The translations under genes and the position numbers were made by a program. From Pelagibius sp040217155 (GTDB lineage Bacteria > Pseudomonadota > Alphaproteobacteria > Kiloniellales > Kiloniellaceae), in NCBI GenBank assembly GCA_040217155.1, contig JAVJNS010000035.1, positions 186,001 to 250,000 of the forward strand: a DNA stretch of 64,000 nucleotides, read 5' to 3'. The notes beneath the pieces were generated by a model that was not told the origin of the DNA, did no database searches, and worked only from the letters and a program-made list of their open reading frames with translations. Positions 25,004 through 32,663 of the stretch are shown one piece after another (position 1 is the stretch's first letter; the number at the start of each line of letters is the position of its first letter).

Positions 25004-26392
25004 TCAGCTTCCGTGGCGCAGGTGGAACGACTTGGGCCGGGTCAGCATCTCGTAGCCGACCTGCGACAGGGTGGCGCCGCGCCCGGTGTCCTTCACGCCG
25101 GTCCAGGCCAGCATCGGGTCCAGGTAGTCGGCGCGGTTCATGAACACCGTGCCGGTCTCGACCTCGCCGCCGATGGCCTCGGCCGCCGCCAGGTCATTGG
25201 TCCAGATCGAAGCGGTCAGGCCGTAAGCCGAATCGTTCATCAGGCGCACCGCCTCCTCGTCGCCGGAGACCTTCATGATGCCGACCACCGGGCCGAAGGA
25301 CTCCTCGGTCATCACCGACATGTCGTGGGTCACGGCGGTCAGCACCTGCGGCGCCATGTAGGGCGTGCCGCGTTCGTCCCTGGGGAAGTCCTTGGGGTCG
25401 ATGTGGGCGGTGGCGCCGGCCTGCACGGCGGCGTCGACCTGGCCGCGCACGAAGTCGGCGGCCTCGGCCTTGACCATCGGGCCGAGGCTGGTGGCCGGGT
25501 CCAGAGGGTCGCCCAGAACATAGCCGCGGGTCAGTTCGACGAAGCGTTCGACGAAGGGCGCATAGAGGCTCTCGTGCACATAGATGCGCTCGATGCCGCA
25601 GCACGACTGGCCGGAATTGAAGAACGCCCCGTCCATGATGTTTTCCGCCGCGAAGTTGAGGTCGGCGTCGGCGCGCACATAGGCCGGGTCCTTGCCGCCC
25701 AGCTCGAGGCCGAGGCCGATGAACCGGCCGGCCGCCGCCTGCTCGATGGTCTTGCCGGCGGCCACCGAGCCGGTGAAGTTCACCTGGTCGGCCCAGCGCG
25801 CGCCGATCGCCTTGGAAACCTGGGCGTGGCTGAGGCAGAGATTGGTGAACAGCCCCTCCGGCAGGCCGGCCCGCTCGACGGCTTTCTGGAAACGCTCGCC
25901 GACCAGCAGGGTCTGTGCGGCGTGCTTCAGCACCACGGCATTGCCGGCCATCAGCGCCGGGACGATCGAGTTCACCGCGGTCAGATAGGGGAAGTTCCAC
26001 GGCGCGATGGTCAGGACGACGCCCAGCGGATCGCGGCGGATGTAGCGCTTGAAACCGCTCTTTTCCGCCGGAACGACTGGCGCCAGGGCGCTCTCGGCCA
26101 GCGCGATCATGCCGCGCGCCCGCTCCTCGAAACCGCCCAGCTCGCCGCCGCCCGACGCCACGGGCCGGCCCATCTGCCAAGCCAGCTCCGGCACGATATC
26201 GTCGCGCATGGCCAGCATGGCATCCACCATGGCGTCGCAGAGCCGCGCCCTTTCGGCCAGCGGCAGGCGCGCCCAGTCGCGCTGGACCAGTCGGGCGCGC
26301 GCGAAGACGGCCTCCAGTTGCGCGTCGCTGGCGACGGGGCGGCGTGCCACCTCGCTGTTGTCGACGGGGGAAATGCAGATCGTTTCGCTCAC
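25004..26392 (-). CDS. NAD(P)-dependent aldehyde dehydrogenase
   Basis: A 462-residue ALDH-superfamily enzyme oxidising an aldehyde to its acid. The cofactor segment is VVLTIAPWNFPYLTAVNSIV, the general-base Glu is in GLELGGKDPAYV, and the nucleophile Cys is in FFNSGQSCCGIERIY. The motif TEESFGPVVGIMKV is also present. The GTG at 26392 is the likely start because AAGGAG sits eight bases upstream. The exact substrate is not evident; it is near the succinate-semialdehyde/betaine-aldehyde-type branches in pattern. It stands before a DODA-type dioxygenase on the same strand but 114 bp apart, so co-transcription is possible. A terminator follows. Confidence 0.92.
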   Translation of the reverse strand: MSETICISPVDNSEVARRPVASDAQLEAVFARARLVQRDWARLPLAERARLCDAMVDAMLAMRDDIVPELAWQMGRPVASGGGELGGFEERARGMIALAESALAPVVPAEKSGFKRYIRRDPLGVVLTIAPWNFPYLTAVNSIVPALMAGNAVVLKHAAQTLLVGERFQKAVERAGLPEGLFTNLCLSHAQVSKAIGARWADQVNFTGSVAAGKTIEQAAAGRFIGLGLELGGKDPAYVRADADLNFAAENIMDGAFFNSGQSCCGIERIYVHESLYAPFVERFVELTRGYVLGDPLDPATSLGPMVKAEAADFVRGQVDAAVQAGATAHIDPKDFPRDERGTPYMAPQVLTAVTHDMSVMTEESFGPVVGIMKVSGDEEAVRLMNDSAYGLTASIWTNDLAAAEAIGGEVETGTVFMNRADYLDPMLAWTGVKDTGRGATLSQVGYEMLTRPKSFHLRHGS

Positions 26393-26506
26393 GGGGGAAA
26401 CTCCTTGGCAGGGCGCAACCGGCCACTCGCCGGCACGGAGATGCGGCGGCTTCGATAGCACGACTTCCCGAAGCGGTACACCGGGGATGTCGCGGCGCGA
26501 AGGATC

Positions 26507-27325
26507 TCAGTCGAAGCGAAAGGCCGAGATGGTCGTCTCCATGACGCGGTCGGAAAAAATACGCCGTCCCTGGCCGCCGGCGCCGGCCGCCACCATCAGG
26601 GGCAGCAGGTGTTCCTCCTGTCCTCTGGGGTGCGACTGCAGGCCGCCCGGCGCATCGGCCCAGGCCTTCAGGCCGGAATCGCGCGCCGCCATGTCGTCGG
26701 TCTCCAGGGTCTCGGTCAGCCAGCTGTCGAAGATGTCCGACACCGGGCCGAAGCGCGGGTCACCGTAGCCGCGCATGTTGTGGAAGCTCATGCCCGATCC
26801 GACGATCAGCACGCCGTCGTCGCGCAGCGGCGCCAGGGCGCGGCCGGCGGCGAGGTGGGCGTCGGGGTCGAGGTCGGCGCGCAGCGACAACGGCACGATC
26901 GGTACCCCGGCTTCGGGAAAGATCAGCTTCAGGGGGATGAAGACGCCATGGTCATAGCCCCGTTCGGGGTTCTCGCCGGCGTCCAAACCGGCCTCGCGCA
27001 GCAAGGCCGCGGCGCGGCCGGCCAGGGTGGGGTTGCCCGGCGCGGCGTAGGTCAGCCGATAGGTGTGATCTGGAAAGCCGTGGTAGTCGTAGATCGGTTG
27101 CGGCCGCGCCCCGCTGGCGAGGGTAAAGGCCGGCGCGGCCCAGTGGGCGGAAACCAGCAGGATCGCGCTTGGGCGCGCCGGCAGGTCCGCGGCGAGATGC
27201 TGCAGGAAGCCAGCCATCCTTGTCCAGGTGTCGGGCGGGTTCCAGTCCATGAAGAAACACGGCCCGCCCCCGTGCGGCAGAAAGAGGCTCGGTTGGCGGG
27301 CGGGGTTAGACTGGCTGGCGGGCAT
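26507..27325 (-). CDS. DODA-type extradiol ring-cleavage dioxygenase (LigB family)
   Basis: A 272-residue class III extradiol dioxygenase-like protein. Probable iron-ligand and second-sphere segments are LFLPHGGGPCFF, LLVSAHWAAPAFTL, YDHGVFIPLKLIFP and, late, SHPRGQEEHLLPLMVAAGA. This matches the YgiD/DODA group, which opens the ring of DOPA or similar catechols. The ATG at 27325 was chosen over 27352 because a GGAAAGTGAG site precedes it. No other aromatic-catabolism gene is seen, so the natural substrate is open. Confidence 0.88.
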   Translation of the reverse strand: MPASQSNPARQPSLFLPHGGGPCFFMDWNPPDTWTRMAGFLQHLAADLPARPSAILLVSAHWAAPAFTLASGARPQPIYDYHGFPDHTYRLTYAAPGNPTLAGRAAALLREAGLDAGENPERGYDHGVFIPLKLIFPEAGVPIVPLSLRADLDPDAHLAAGRALAPLRDDGVLIVGSGMSFHNMRGYGDPRFGPVSDIFDSWLTETLETDDMAARDSGLKAWADAPGGLQSHPRGQEEHLLPLMVAAGAGGQGRRIFSDRVMETTISAFRFD

Positions 27326-27449
27326 GGCGCATCTCACTTTCCAATCTGCCATATGGGCGTCGGCGCCGAGAACGACAATTGCGGCAATTTGACAGGCCGG
27401 GGAAAAGAGTGATCAAACTTCAATCGTCAGCAGGATCAGGAGCCGTCAC

Positions 27450-27644
27450 ATGCAACAACGCCTGCCGCTCTGGCAACGTCTTGTCATCACCGTGGTGGTC
27501 ATGCTCGCGGCCAGCTACGTCGTCGGCTTGATCTGGGAGGCCGTCTTCGGGCTCGTCTTGCCCAGCTATGTCGCCGGGCTGGTCGGCGGACTGTCGGCGA
27601 TCCCGGTCTGGGACATCCTGCAGCGGATCCAACCCAAGCGCTGA
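27450..27644 (+). CDS. Small two-helix membrane protein, function unknown
   Basis: A 64-residue protein: basic start (MQQRLPLWQR), hydrophobic segments at about 10-35 and 36-55, and a basic end (QRIQPKR). CAGGAG precedes the ATG by nine bases, and the coding strand has good codon use, so the gene looks real. I do not recognise a family. It lies 20 bp before the SDR gene and is probably co-transcribed with it. Confidence 0.65.
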   Translation: MQQRLPLWQRLVITVVVMLAASYVVGLIWEAVFGLVLPSYVAGLVGGLSAIPVWDILQRIQPKR

Positions 27645-27664
27645 TCGAATGCGGGGAGAGTGCA

Positions 27665-28348
27665 ATGCCTGAGACTGTTCTGGTCGTCGGCGCGGGAGCG
27701 GGGCTCAGCGCCTCGGTGGCGCGGCGTTTTACCCGTGACGGCGCGGCCGTTGCGCTGGTCTCGCGCGACCCCGGCAAGCTGCAGGATCTGGCCACCGAGA
27801 TTGGCGCCCGCACCTATGCCTGCGACGTCACCGATCGCGCCGCCGTGGCGTCCATGATGATGGCCGTCAGCGCCGATCTTGGGGTGCCGGACGTGGTCAT
27901 GTTCAATCCCTCGGCCCGTGCGCGCGGGCCCTTCACGAGTCTCGACCCGGAGGCGGTGAAGCAGGCGCTGCTGGTCACCTGCTACGGCGGCTATCTCATC
28001 TGTAACGCAGCGGTCCCGCCGATGCTGAGGCGCGGCAGCGGCACGCTCCTTCTGACCGGCGCCTCGGCCAGCGTGAAGGGCTACGCCCAGTCGGCGCCCT
28101 TCGCCATGGGCAAATTCGGCCTGCGCGGCCTTGCCCAGTCGCTGGCCCGCGAACTGCACCCCCAGGGTATCCACGTGGCCCACTTCGTCATCGACGGCGG
28201 CATCCGCTCGGCGTCGCGCGCCGATGACGGCAAGGACGCGCTGCTCGACCCGGACGCCATCGCCGAAACCTATTTCCAGATCGCTCGGCAGCATCGTTCG
28301 GCCTGGACCTGGGAGGTGGCGCTGCGCCCCTGGGTCGAGACCTTCTAG
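27665..28348 (+). CDS. Atypical short-chain dehydrogenase/reductase (Phe in place of catalytic Tyr)
   Basis: A 227-residue Rossmann protein. The cofactor loop VLVVGAGAGLSASVARRF departs slightly from TGxxxGxG, CDVTDRAAV binds the adenine, and VVMFNPSAR replaces the usual NNAG. At the active site the YxxxK motif reads FAMGK (Phe146, Lys150), so the proton-donating Tyr is missing, while a Ser-containing TGASASV strand is present. Members of this SDR branch with FxxxK are known in bacteria and their activity is uncertain. GGAGAG precedes the ATG. A MITE-like element begins 18 bp after the stop. Confidence 0.85.
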   Translation: MPETVLVVGAGAGLSASVARRFTRDGAAVALVSRDPGKLQDLATEIGARTYACDVTDRAAVASMMMAVSADLGVPDVVMFNPSARARGPFTSLDPEAVKQALLVTCYGGYLICNAAVPPMLRRGSGTLLLTGASASVKGYAQSAPFAMGKFGLRGLAQSLARELHPQGIHVAHFVIDGGIRSASRADDGKDALLDPDAIAETYFQIARQHRSAWTWEVALRPWVETF

Positions 28349-28365
28349 CGCCATCTCCCGTCGCT

Positions 28366-28521
28366 CTAGCAGGTTGCTGAAAAAGTCGCCGGACGAAGGC
28401 GGTCGTGCAAGAAAAGAATCTAACACGACCCGGAACGGACGGAATCGAATCGCAATTGGCATGATTGCGAATCATGATTGCGCAAATTCGAGCCTAAAAT
28501 AGTTTTTCAGCAGCCTGCTAG
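28366..28521. mobile_element. 156-bp MITE-like element with 15-bp terminal inverted repeats and CTAG flanks
   Basis: Terminal repeats CAGGTTGCTGAAAAA (28370-28384) and TTTTTCAGCAGCCTG (28503-28517) match at 14 of 15 positions. Both are flanked by CTAG (28366-28369 and 28518-28521), which looks like a 4-bp target duplication. The ~118-bp interior is AT-rich compared with its neighbours, has no coding capacity and contains ATGATTGCG twice. The ends resemble those of IS1182/IS5-type elements. The right CTAG supplies the stop codon of the VOC gene. No transposase is in the window, so mobilisation would need one elsewhere. Confidence 0.82.
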
Positions 28522-28907
28522 GCGGTGAATCCGCCGTGGATGGCCTCCAGCTTGTTGCCATAGGGATCGCGTACGAAGGCCGCATAAACCCCGGGCTTCG
28601 GATAGTCGGGGCGCTCGCCCGGCGCGCCTTCGTCGCGGCCGCCACCCGCCAGGGCCGACTTGGCGAAGTCATCGACCGCGGCGCGGCTGGGGGCGGCAAA
28701 GCAGAGGTGTGTGCCGTTGCCGGCCGTCGCTGGATTCTTATCGAAAGGCAGAATGATGACGAACTGCGGCACCTCGCGGCCATAGGCGGCAAGGCGGTCG
28801 GTCGCCGCCAGACAGGTGGCACCGAGGGTCCGCATCAGCGGGTCGTAGAATTTGCGCGCTTCGGCGATGTCGGGCACACCGACGCTGGCATGGTCGAAGA
28901 GACTCAT
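28518..28907 (-). CDS. VOC (glyoxalase/dioxygenase fold) family protein
   Basis: A 129-residue single-domain protein of the vicinal oxygen chelate superfamily: FDHASVGVPDIAEARKFYDP at the N-terminus, THLCFAAPSRAAVDDFAK in the middle, and the closing YAAFVRDPYGNKLEAIHGG with a metal-site Glu. The subgroup is a YycE/PhnB-like small lyase or binding protein; substrate unknown. GAGGAA precedes the ATG. Its TAG stop lies inside the CTAG that borders the MITE-like element, so insertion took place exactly at its 3' end without disrupting it. Confidence 0.9.
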   Translation of the reverse strand: MSLFDHASVGVPDIAEARKFYDPLMRTLGATCLAATDRLAAYGREVPQFVIILPFDKNPATAGNGTHLCFAAPSRAAVDDFAKSALAGGGRDEGAPGERPDYPKPGVYAAFVRDPYGNKLEAIHGGFTA

Positions 28908-28942
28908 TGGTCCGTTCCTCTGATTGGCTGGTGTTGTTCGGG

Positions 28943-29302
28943 TCAAGGCGCGGCGACGGTGATTTCGCCGCGCATGTGAGGATGAAAAGCGCAGAAGTAG
29001 AGGGCCGTTCCCTCGGCGCTGAAGCGCTGGCGGAAAACCCCGCCGCGGGACAGTTCGCCGCTGTCCCAGTCGCCGCTTTCGGCGCTGGCGGTATGGGGGG
29101 CGAGGTCCCTGTTGATCCACTCGACGATGTCGCCGGGCCGCAGCTCAAGCCGTTGCGGTTCAAACGCGAAGCGGTCGATCACCACACGATGAACGGCCGG
29201 TCCGGCGGCGTCGCCGGCGGCCTGGGCGGAACCCGAGGGTCCGCCCAAGAGCCAGCCGGCGAGGGCCACGGCGAGCCATGCCCTGGGGGCAGAGCGGGAC
29301 AT
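28943..29302 (-). CDS. Exported cupredoxin-domain protein
   Basis: A 119-residue periplasmic protein with a signal peptide (LAVALAGWLLGG, cleavage near AQA-AG). It has one plastocyanin-like domain. Type 1 copper ligands are predicted as His70 in NRDLAPHTAS, and Cys104, His107 and Met110 in LYFCAFHPHMRGE. It may carry electrons or bind copper in the periplasm. Its start is only 3 bp from the stop of the upstream DUF4142 gene, so the two form an operon. Confidence 0.9.
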   Translation of the reverse strand: MSRSAPRAWLAVALAGWLLGGPSGSAQAAGDAAGPAVHRVVIDRFAFEPQRLELRPGDIVEWINRDLAPHTASAESGDWDSGELSRGGVFRQRFSAEGTALYFCAFHPHMRGEITVAAP

Positions 29303-29305
29303 GGT

Positions 29306-29851
29306 TCAGCCGCAGTTCAAGGACTTCACCATGCCTTCGGCATGGCCTTCATGAACCTTGAAAGTGACCAGCGCGTCGCCGAGCAGATCCTTCAGCTCCG
29401 GCACCGTGACCGCCGGGATGAAGTTCTGCTCGACGGTCTGGTTCACCACCTGGTGATAGCCCAGTTCGTTGGCGGCATAGGCGCAGTCGAAGGCCTTGCC
29501 ATCGAGGCCGCCCAGTTCGGCGCGTTTCTCGACGGCGCCCGCGACCAGGGCGCGGCTCAGGTCGTTGTCCTGCGGGGTGACGTTCAGCTTGGTGATCAGG
29601 GCGACGGCCGCGTCGTTCACCGCGCTGTGGTCGCGGATCATGGTGGCGGCGAAATCGCGCACCGTCTGGTTTTCCGACACCGCCAGGGCCAGGTGGGCGT
29701 AACGGATGTCGAGGTTGCCGGCGGTGTAGGCGGTGTGAGCGATCTCCAGATCGTTCATCGCCTTGGCGCCGCCCGTTCCCTCGGCCGTGGCGCCGGCGGC
29801 GGCGAAGGCTGAGAGGACGGCGGCGGCGGCAATAGTAAGACTGCGGGACAT
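29306..29851 (-). CDS. Exported DUF4142 (ferritin-like helical) protein
   Basis: A 181-residue protein with a signal peptide (SLTIAAAAVLSAFAAAGATA). The mature helical region has IAHTAYTAGNLDIRYAHLAL, FAATMIRDHSAVNDAA and EVELQ-like segments of DUF4142, a ferritin-like fold. Function is unknown; homologues are often stress-linked envelope proteins. AAAGGAAA precedes the ATG at 29851. It is the first gene of a two-gene unit with the cupredoxin, suggesting a shared periplasmic metal or redox role. Confidence 0.88.
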   Translation of the reverse strand: MSRSLTIAAAAVLSAFAAAGATAEGTGGAKAMNDLEIAHTAYTAGNLDIRYAHLALAVSENQTVRDFAATMIRDHSAVNDAAVALITKLNVTPQDNDLSRALVAGAVEKRAELGGLDGKAFDCAYAANELGYHQVVNQTVEQNFIPAVTVPELKDLLGDALVTFKVHEGHAEGMVKSLNCG

Positions 29852-30061
29852 GATCGTTTCCTTTTTGCCGCGAAGACCATGACTGCTTCCCCGGTCGGCA
29901 TTTGGCGGGGCGGGCCGTCTTCGCAATTTGCGGGGGCAAGGGGTGCGTTGCCGACAGGCCGAAACTGGCGACTTCAGGAGGAACAATCAATATATGGGCA
30001 AAAATATGAGACGAATCGCAGATTGCATGGGACGATCTGCAAAAAGAAGACTTTATTGTGG

Positions 30062-30988
30062 TTAGGCTGTCTGCCGGCGATAGGCGGAGGGGGGGACGCC
30101 GAACTTGCCGGCGAAGGCGCGGCTGAAGGCGGCCGGCGACTTGTAGCCGGCCCGGTGCGCGATCTGTTGAACGCTGAAGTGGGAGCGGTCGAGCAGCGCC
30201 AGGGCCTTCTGCAGACGCCAGTCGGCGAGATAGGCCATCGGACCGCTGCCGATCAGGTCGCGGAAGCGTTCGGCAAAGCGGCTGCGCGACATGCCGACCG
30301 CGCCTGCCAGGCTGTCGACCGTCCAGCCGTCCGACGGCTTTTCGTGGATCAGCTGCAGCGCCCGGCCGATCTGGCCGTCCTGAAAAGCGTCGATAACGTG
30401 CTTCAAGTCTTCGCACTGGCCGACCCCGGCACGCAGCAGTTCGATGAATACGACCTCCGACAGCCGGGTCACCGCGGCGGGCGAGCCGATCTCTTCGGCG
30501 AACATCTTGCGCGCGATGAGGCGCAGCATTTCATCGAGCCAGGGTTGGCGCGCCCGGATGGCGGCGGTGATCACCATATACTCCGGCAAGGCGCGCAGCA
30601 GCGGATGGTCGGCGCCATCGCGGAAGCTCAAGTGGCCGCAGATCATCTGGGTGGCGGCCTCGGGGTCGCCCTTGCCCAGGGCCAGGACGCCGTCGCCGCG
30701 ATAGCCGCTTTGCGAAATCACGGTTTCCAGGTCGGCTGGCCGTGTCGCCTCGGAGTCGGCGAGCACATGGCTGCGCCCCCAGGGGATCAGCACCAGGTCG
30801 CCAGGACCGAGCGCCGCCTTGGCGCCGGAATCGAAGCCCACGTGGCAGGTGCCCTGGACGACCAGGTGGAAGCGCGCAGCCCGGCTGTATTCTGGCACGG
30901 TCACCGACCAGGGTTCGGAAAAGTCGGTACGGAAGTAGAGGACGCCCTTCAGATCCAGGGTGTCGAGAATATCGTCGAGGACGTCCAT
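30062..30988 (-). CDS. AraC-family regulator with N-terminal cupin
   Basis: A 308-residue regulator. The N-terminal half is the cupin_6 type (MDVLDDILDTLDLKGVLYFR, GPGDLVLIPWGRSHVL). The C-terminal half holds both AraC helix-turn-helix units (TVDSLAGAVGMSRSRFAERF and SVQQIAHRAGYKSPAAFSRA) and ends FGVPPSAYRR. The ATG at 30988 matches the usual family start; an upstream TTG at 31030 is less likely. Regulators of this group often control a nearby oxidoreductase or efflux gene. The DUF4142-cupredoxin unit lies directly downstream, 210 bp away, but a link is only inferred. Confidence 0.9.
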   Translation of the reverse strand: MDVLDDILDTLDLKGVLYFRTDFSEPWSVTVPEYSRAARFHLVVQGTCHVGFDSGAKAALGPGDLVLIPWGRSHVLADSEATRPADLETVISQSGYRGDGVLALGKGDPEAATQMICGHLSFRDGADHPLLRALPEYMVITAAIRARQPWLDEMLRLIARKMFAEEIGSPAAVTRLSEVVFIELLRAGVGQCEDLKHVIDAFQDGQIGRALQLIHEKPSDGWTVDSLAGAVGMSRSRFAERFRDLIGSGPMAYLADWRLQKALALLDRSHFSVQQIAHRAGYKSPAAFSRAFAGKFGVPPSAYRRQTA

Positions 30989-31103
30989 GGTCGGGAAAAT
31001 CACCTGTTCTGTTTGCTTAGCGTCCAGCAAGATCAGACGTCATGTGATAAATATAGAGACTCGACCGCAAATGGGAAGGCCGGGCCGTGGGCGCGCTGCG
31101 CTC

Positions 31104-32150
31104 TCAGCCGGCTACCTGGGGGCGCTTGGGCTGCGCGTTGCGGGTGCTGGCGCGCAGATTGAGGCGGAATCCCAGGTCGACGACCTTCTGCGCCGGCGGC
31201 TCTCCGGCGATGGTCCGGGCGATCATGTCGAGGGCCGTGGCCCCCATCTCATAGCGCTCTGTGGCGACACTGCTGATCGGCGGTTCGGCCGCGGCCATCA
31301 TCTCGAAGTCGTTGAATCCCGCGAGGCCGAGTTGTTCGGGGATCGCTACGCCGAGACGCCGGCATTCGAAGAGCGCGCCGAGGGCGATGTCGTCATTGTT
31401 GCAGAACACCGCATCGATGTCGGGCCGGCGGGTCATGATCTCGCTTAGCAACTCGCAGCCGACGCGAACCGAAGACGGTGCCGTCGTCTGGACAATCAAG
31501 TCGTCGTCGTCCAGGCCGGCTTCGGCCATGACCGCGCGGTAGCCGGCCATGCGCCGGATGCTGCGCGGGTCCAGCCGCGCGGCGAGAAACCCGATGCGGC
31601 GGTAGCCGGCCGCCAGCAGGTGCTCGGTCATGGCCCGCCCGGCGTCGAACTGCGACAGCCCGACCATCATGTCGAAGGGGTCGGGGCCGAGCTCCATGAT
31701 CTGCACAATCGGCAGCTCGGCCTTACGCAGCAGGCGCGCCGCCGCCTCGGTCTGGTCGATCCCAACGACGATCATCCCGGCCGGCGACTGGCTGAGGAAC
31801 AGCCGTATCAGGCGTTCTTCCTCGATGGGGGAGTAGCGCGTGTTGGCGAACTGGACCTGCAGATCGGTCTTTTCGGCCCGGTCGTGGATCCCGCGCAGCA
31901 CGTCGGCAAAGACGGTATTCGTCAGCGACGGCACGAGAACGCCGATCACGTTGGTCCGGGCCGAAGCCAGGGCGCGGGCGTGCTGGTCGGGCACGTAGTC
32001 GAGATCGCGCACCGCGGCATCGATGCGCTCGCGCAGCGGGCCCGATACCCGGGCGGGCTCACGCAGCGCCCGCGACACGGTTATCGGGCTGACGCCCGCT
32101 TGCGCCGCCACATCGGCAATGGTTGTCCGGCCTTTTTTTCGTCGCGCCAT
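31104..32150 (-). CDS. LacI-family transcriptional regulator (GntR/gluconate-type)
   Basis: A 348-residue repressor. The N-terminal helix-turn-helix TTIADVAAQAGVSPITVSRA and hinge PDQHARALAS are intact, then a periplasmic-binding-protein-like effector domain begins NVIGVLVPSLTNTVFADVL. FCNNDDIALGALFECRRLG and LAGFNDFEMM are the usual late motifs. Overall pattern resembles the GntR gluconate repressors. The ATG at 32150 has GAGAGGGG upstream. A perfect match to the generic LacI operator pattern lies 57 bp upstream. No sugar-catabolism operon adjoins it, so its regulon is elsewhere or limited to itself. Confidence 0.93.
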   Translation of the reverse strand: MARRKKGRTTIADVAAQAGVSPITVSRALREPARVSGPLRERIDAAVRDLDYVPDQHARALASARTNVIGVLVPSLTNTVFADVLRGIHDRAEKTDLQVQFANTRYSPIEEERLIRLFLSQSPAGMIVVGIDQTEAAARLLRKAELPIVQIMELGPDPFDMMVGLSQFDAGRAMTEHLLAAGYRRIGFLAARLDPRSIRRMAGYRAVMAEAGLDDDDLIVQTTAPSSVRVGCELLSEIMTRRPDIDAVFCNNDDIALGALFECRRLGVAIPEQLGLAGFNDFEMMAAAEPPISSVATERYEMGATALDMIARTIAGEPPAQKVVDLGFRLNLRASTRNAQPKRPQVAG

Positions 32151-32206
32151 GCATGCCCCTCTCGATGGCGCCGCGTCGCACCACTTTCGCGCAGGATTGG
32201 CCAAGC

Positions 32207-32220
32207 TGCTAGCGCTATCA
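32207..32220. promoter_or_regulatory. Candidate LacI-family operator
   Basis: TGCTAGCGCTATCA fits the general LacI-family pattern TGNNANCGNTNNCA at every fixed base and is centred on the palindrome TAGCGCTA. Position 57-70 bp before the repressor start fits autoregulation. Confidence 0.6.
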
Positions 32221-32663
32221 TACGGCATCCGACGGTTGCCGTCGCGGCCCTTTTGCCGGCGCCGGGATGGCCGGTCGTCCAAGCTTTCCACGTGGGCCCG
32301 CCGGCCGGAAAAACGGGCCCCGTTGCGCTGCCGAGATGAACCCTGCTCGCCGGCCCGGCGCCCGTCGGCCAGGCATCCACCGGTCTGCAGCCGGCCCGGC
32401 ACCCGCCGGTCGGCGGTCGGCCAGACAGATCCAGACAGATGACGTCATTGTTCCTATGTAGTCTGCGTTACGATGTAATCTGCGCGCCGCGTTCCGACAT
32501 CGCTTGCGAACCCTACCTTGCGGCGACGGAATGGTTTAGCGTGTAATCCAGGTGATCAGATTCGCGTGTCCGCGGTTTTCTGCGGTGGCCTGGTCATGTG
32601 GCAGAGCAAACTCAACACCGGCTAAGCAGGTTTTCAGAGAAGCTGCGGCAGGGGGAAATCTTT
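32221..32663. other. Non-coding leader of the glutamate dehydrogenase gene with direct repeats
   Basis: No gene is supported. The segment contains a perfect 10-bp tandem duplication CCAGACAGAT (32421-32440) running into the palindrome ATGACGTCAT (32439-32448). The repeats ATGTAGTCTGCG (32456-32467) and ATGTAATCTGCG (32473-32484) follow, 17 bp apart. The promoter of the 1621-residue dehydrogenase should lie here. Confidence 0.5.
32456..32484. promoter_or_regulatory. 12-bp direct repeat, possible regulator site for gdh
   Basis: Two copies differ by one base (G/A at position 6) and start 17 bp apart, about 180-210 bp upstream of the start codon. The spacing is not a full number of helical turns; a dimeric direct-repeat binder is possible. 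Confidence 0.4.

Noticed and set aside
24968..26458. 496-codon open frame opposite the aldehyde dehydrogenase gene
   Set aside because: Mirror frame rich in His, Gly and Ala without motifs; the minus-strand enzyme has all catalytic residues.
30018..30040. Inverted repeat GCAGAT...ATCTGC as terminator of the AraC gene
   Set aside because: The stem is only 6 bp with an 11-base loop and the A/T run is on the wrong side for the minus-strand transcript.
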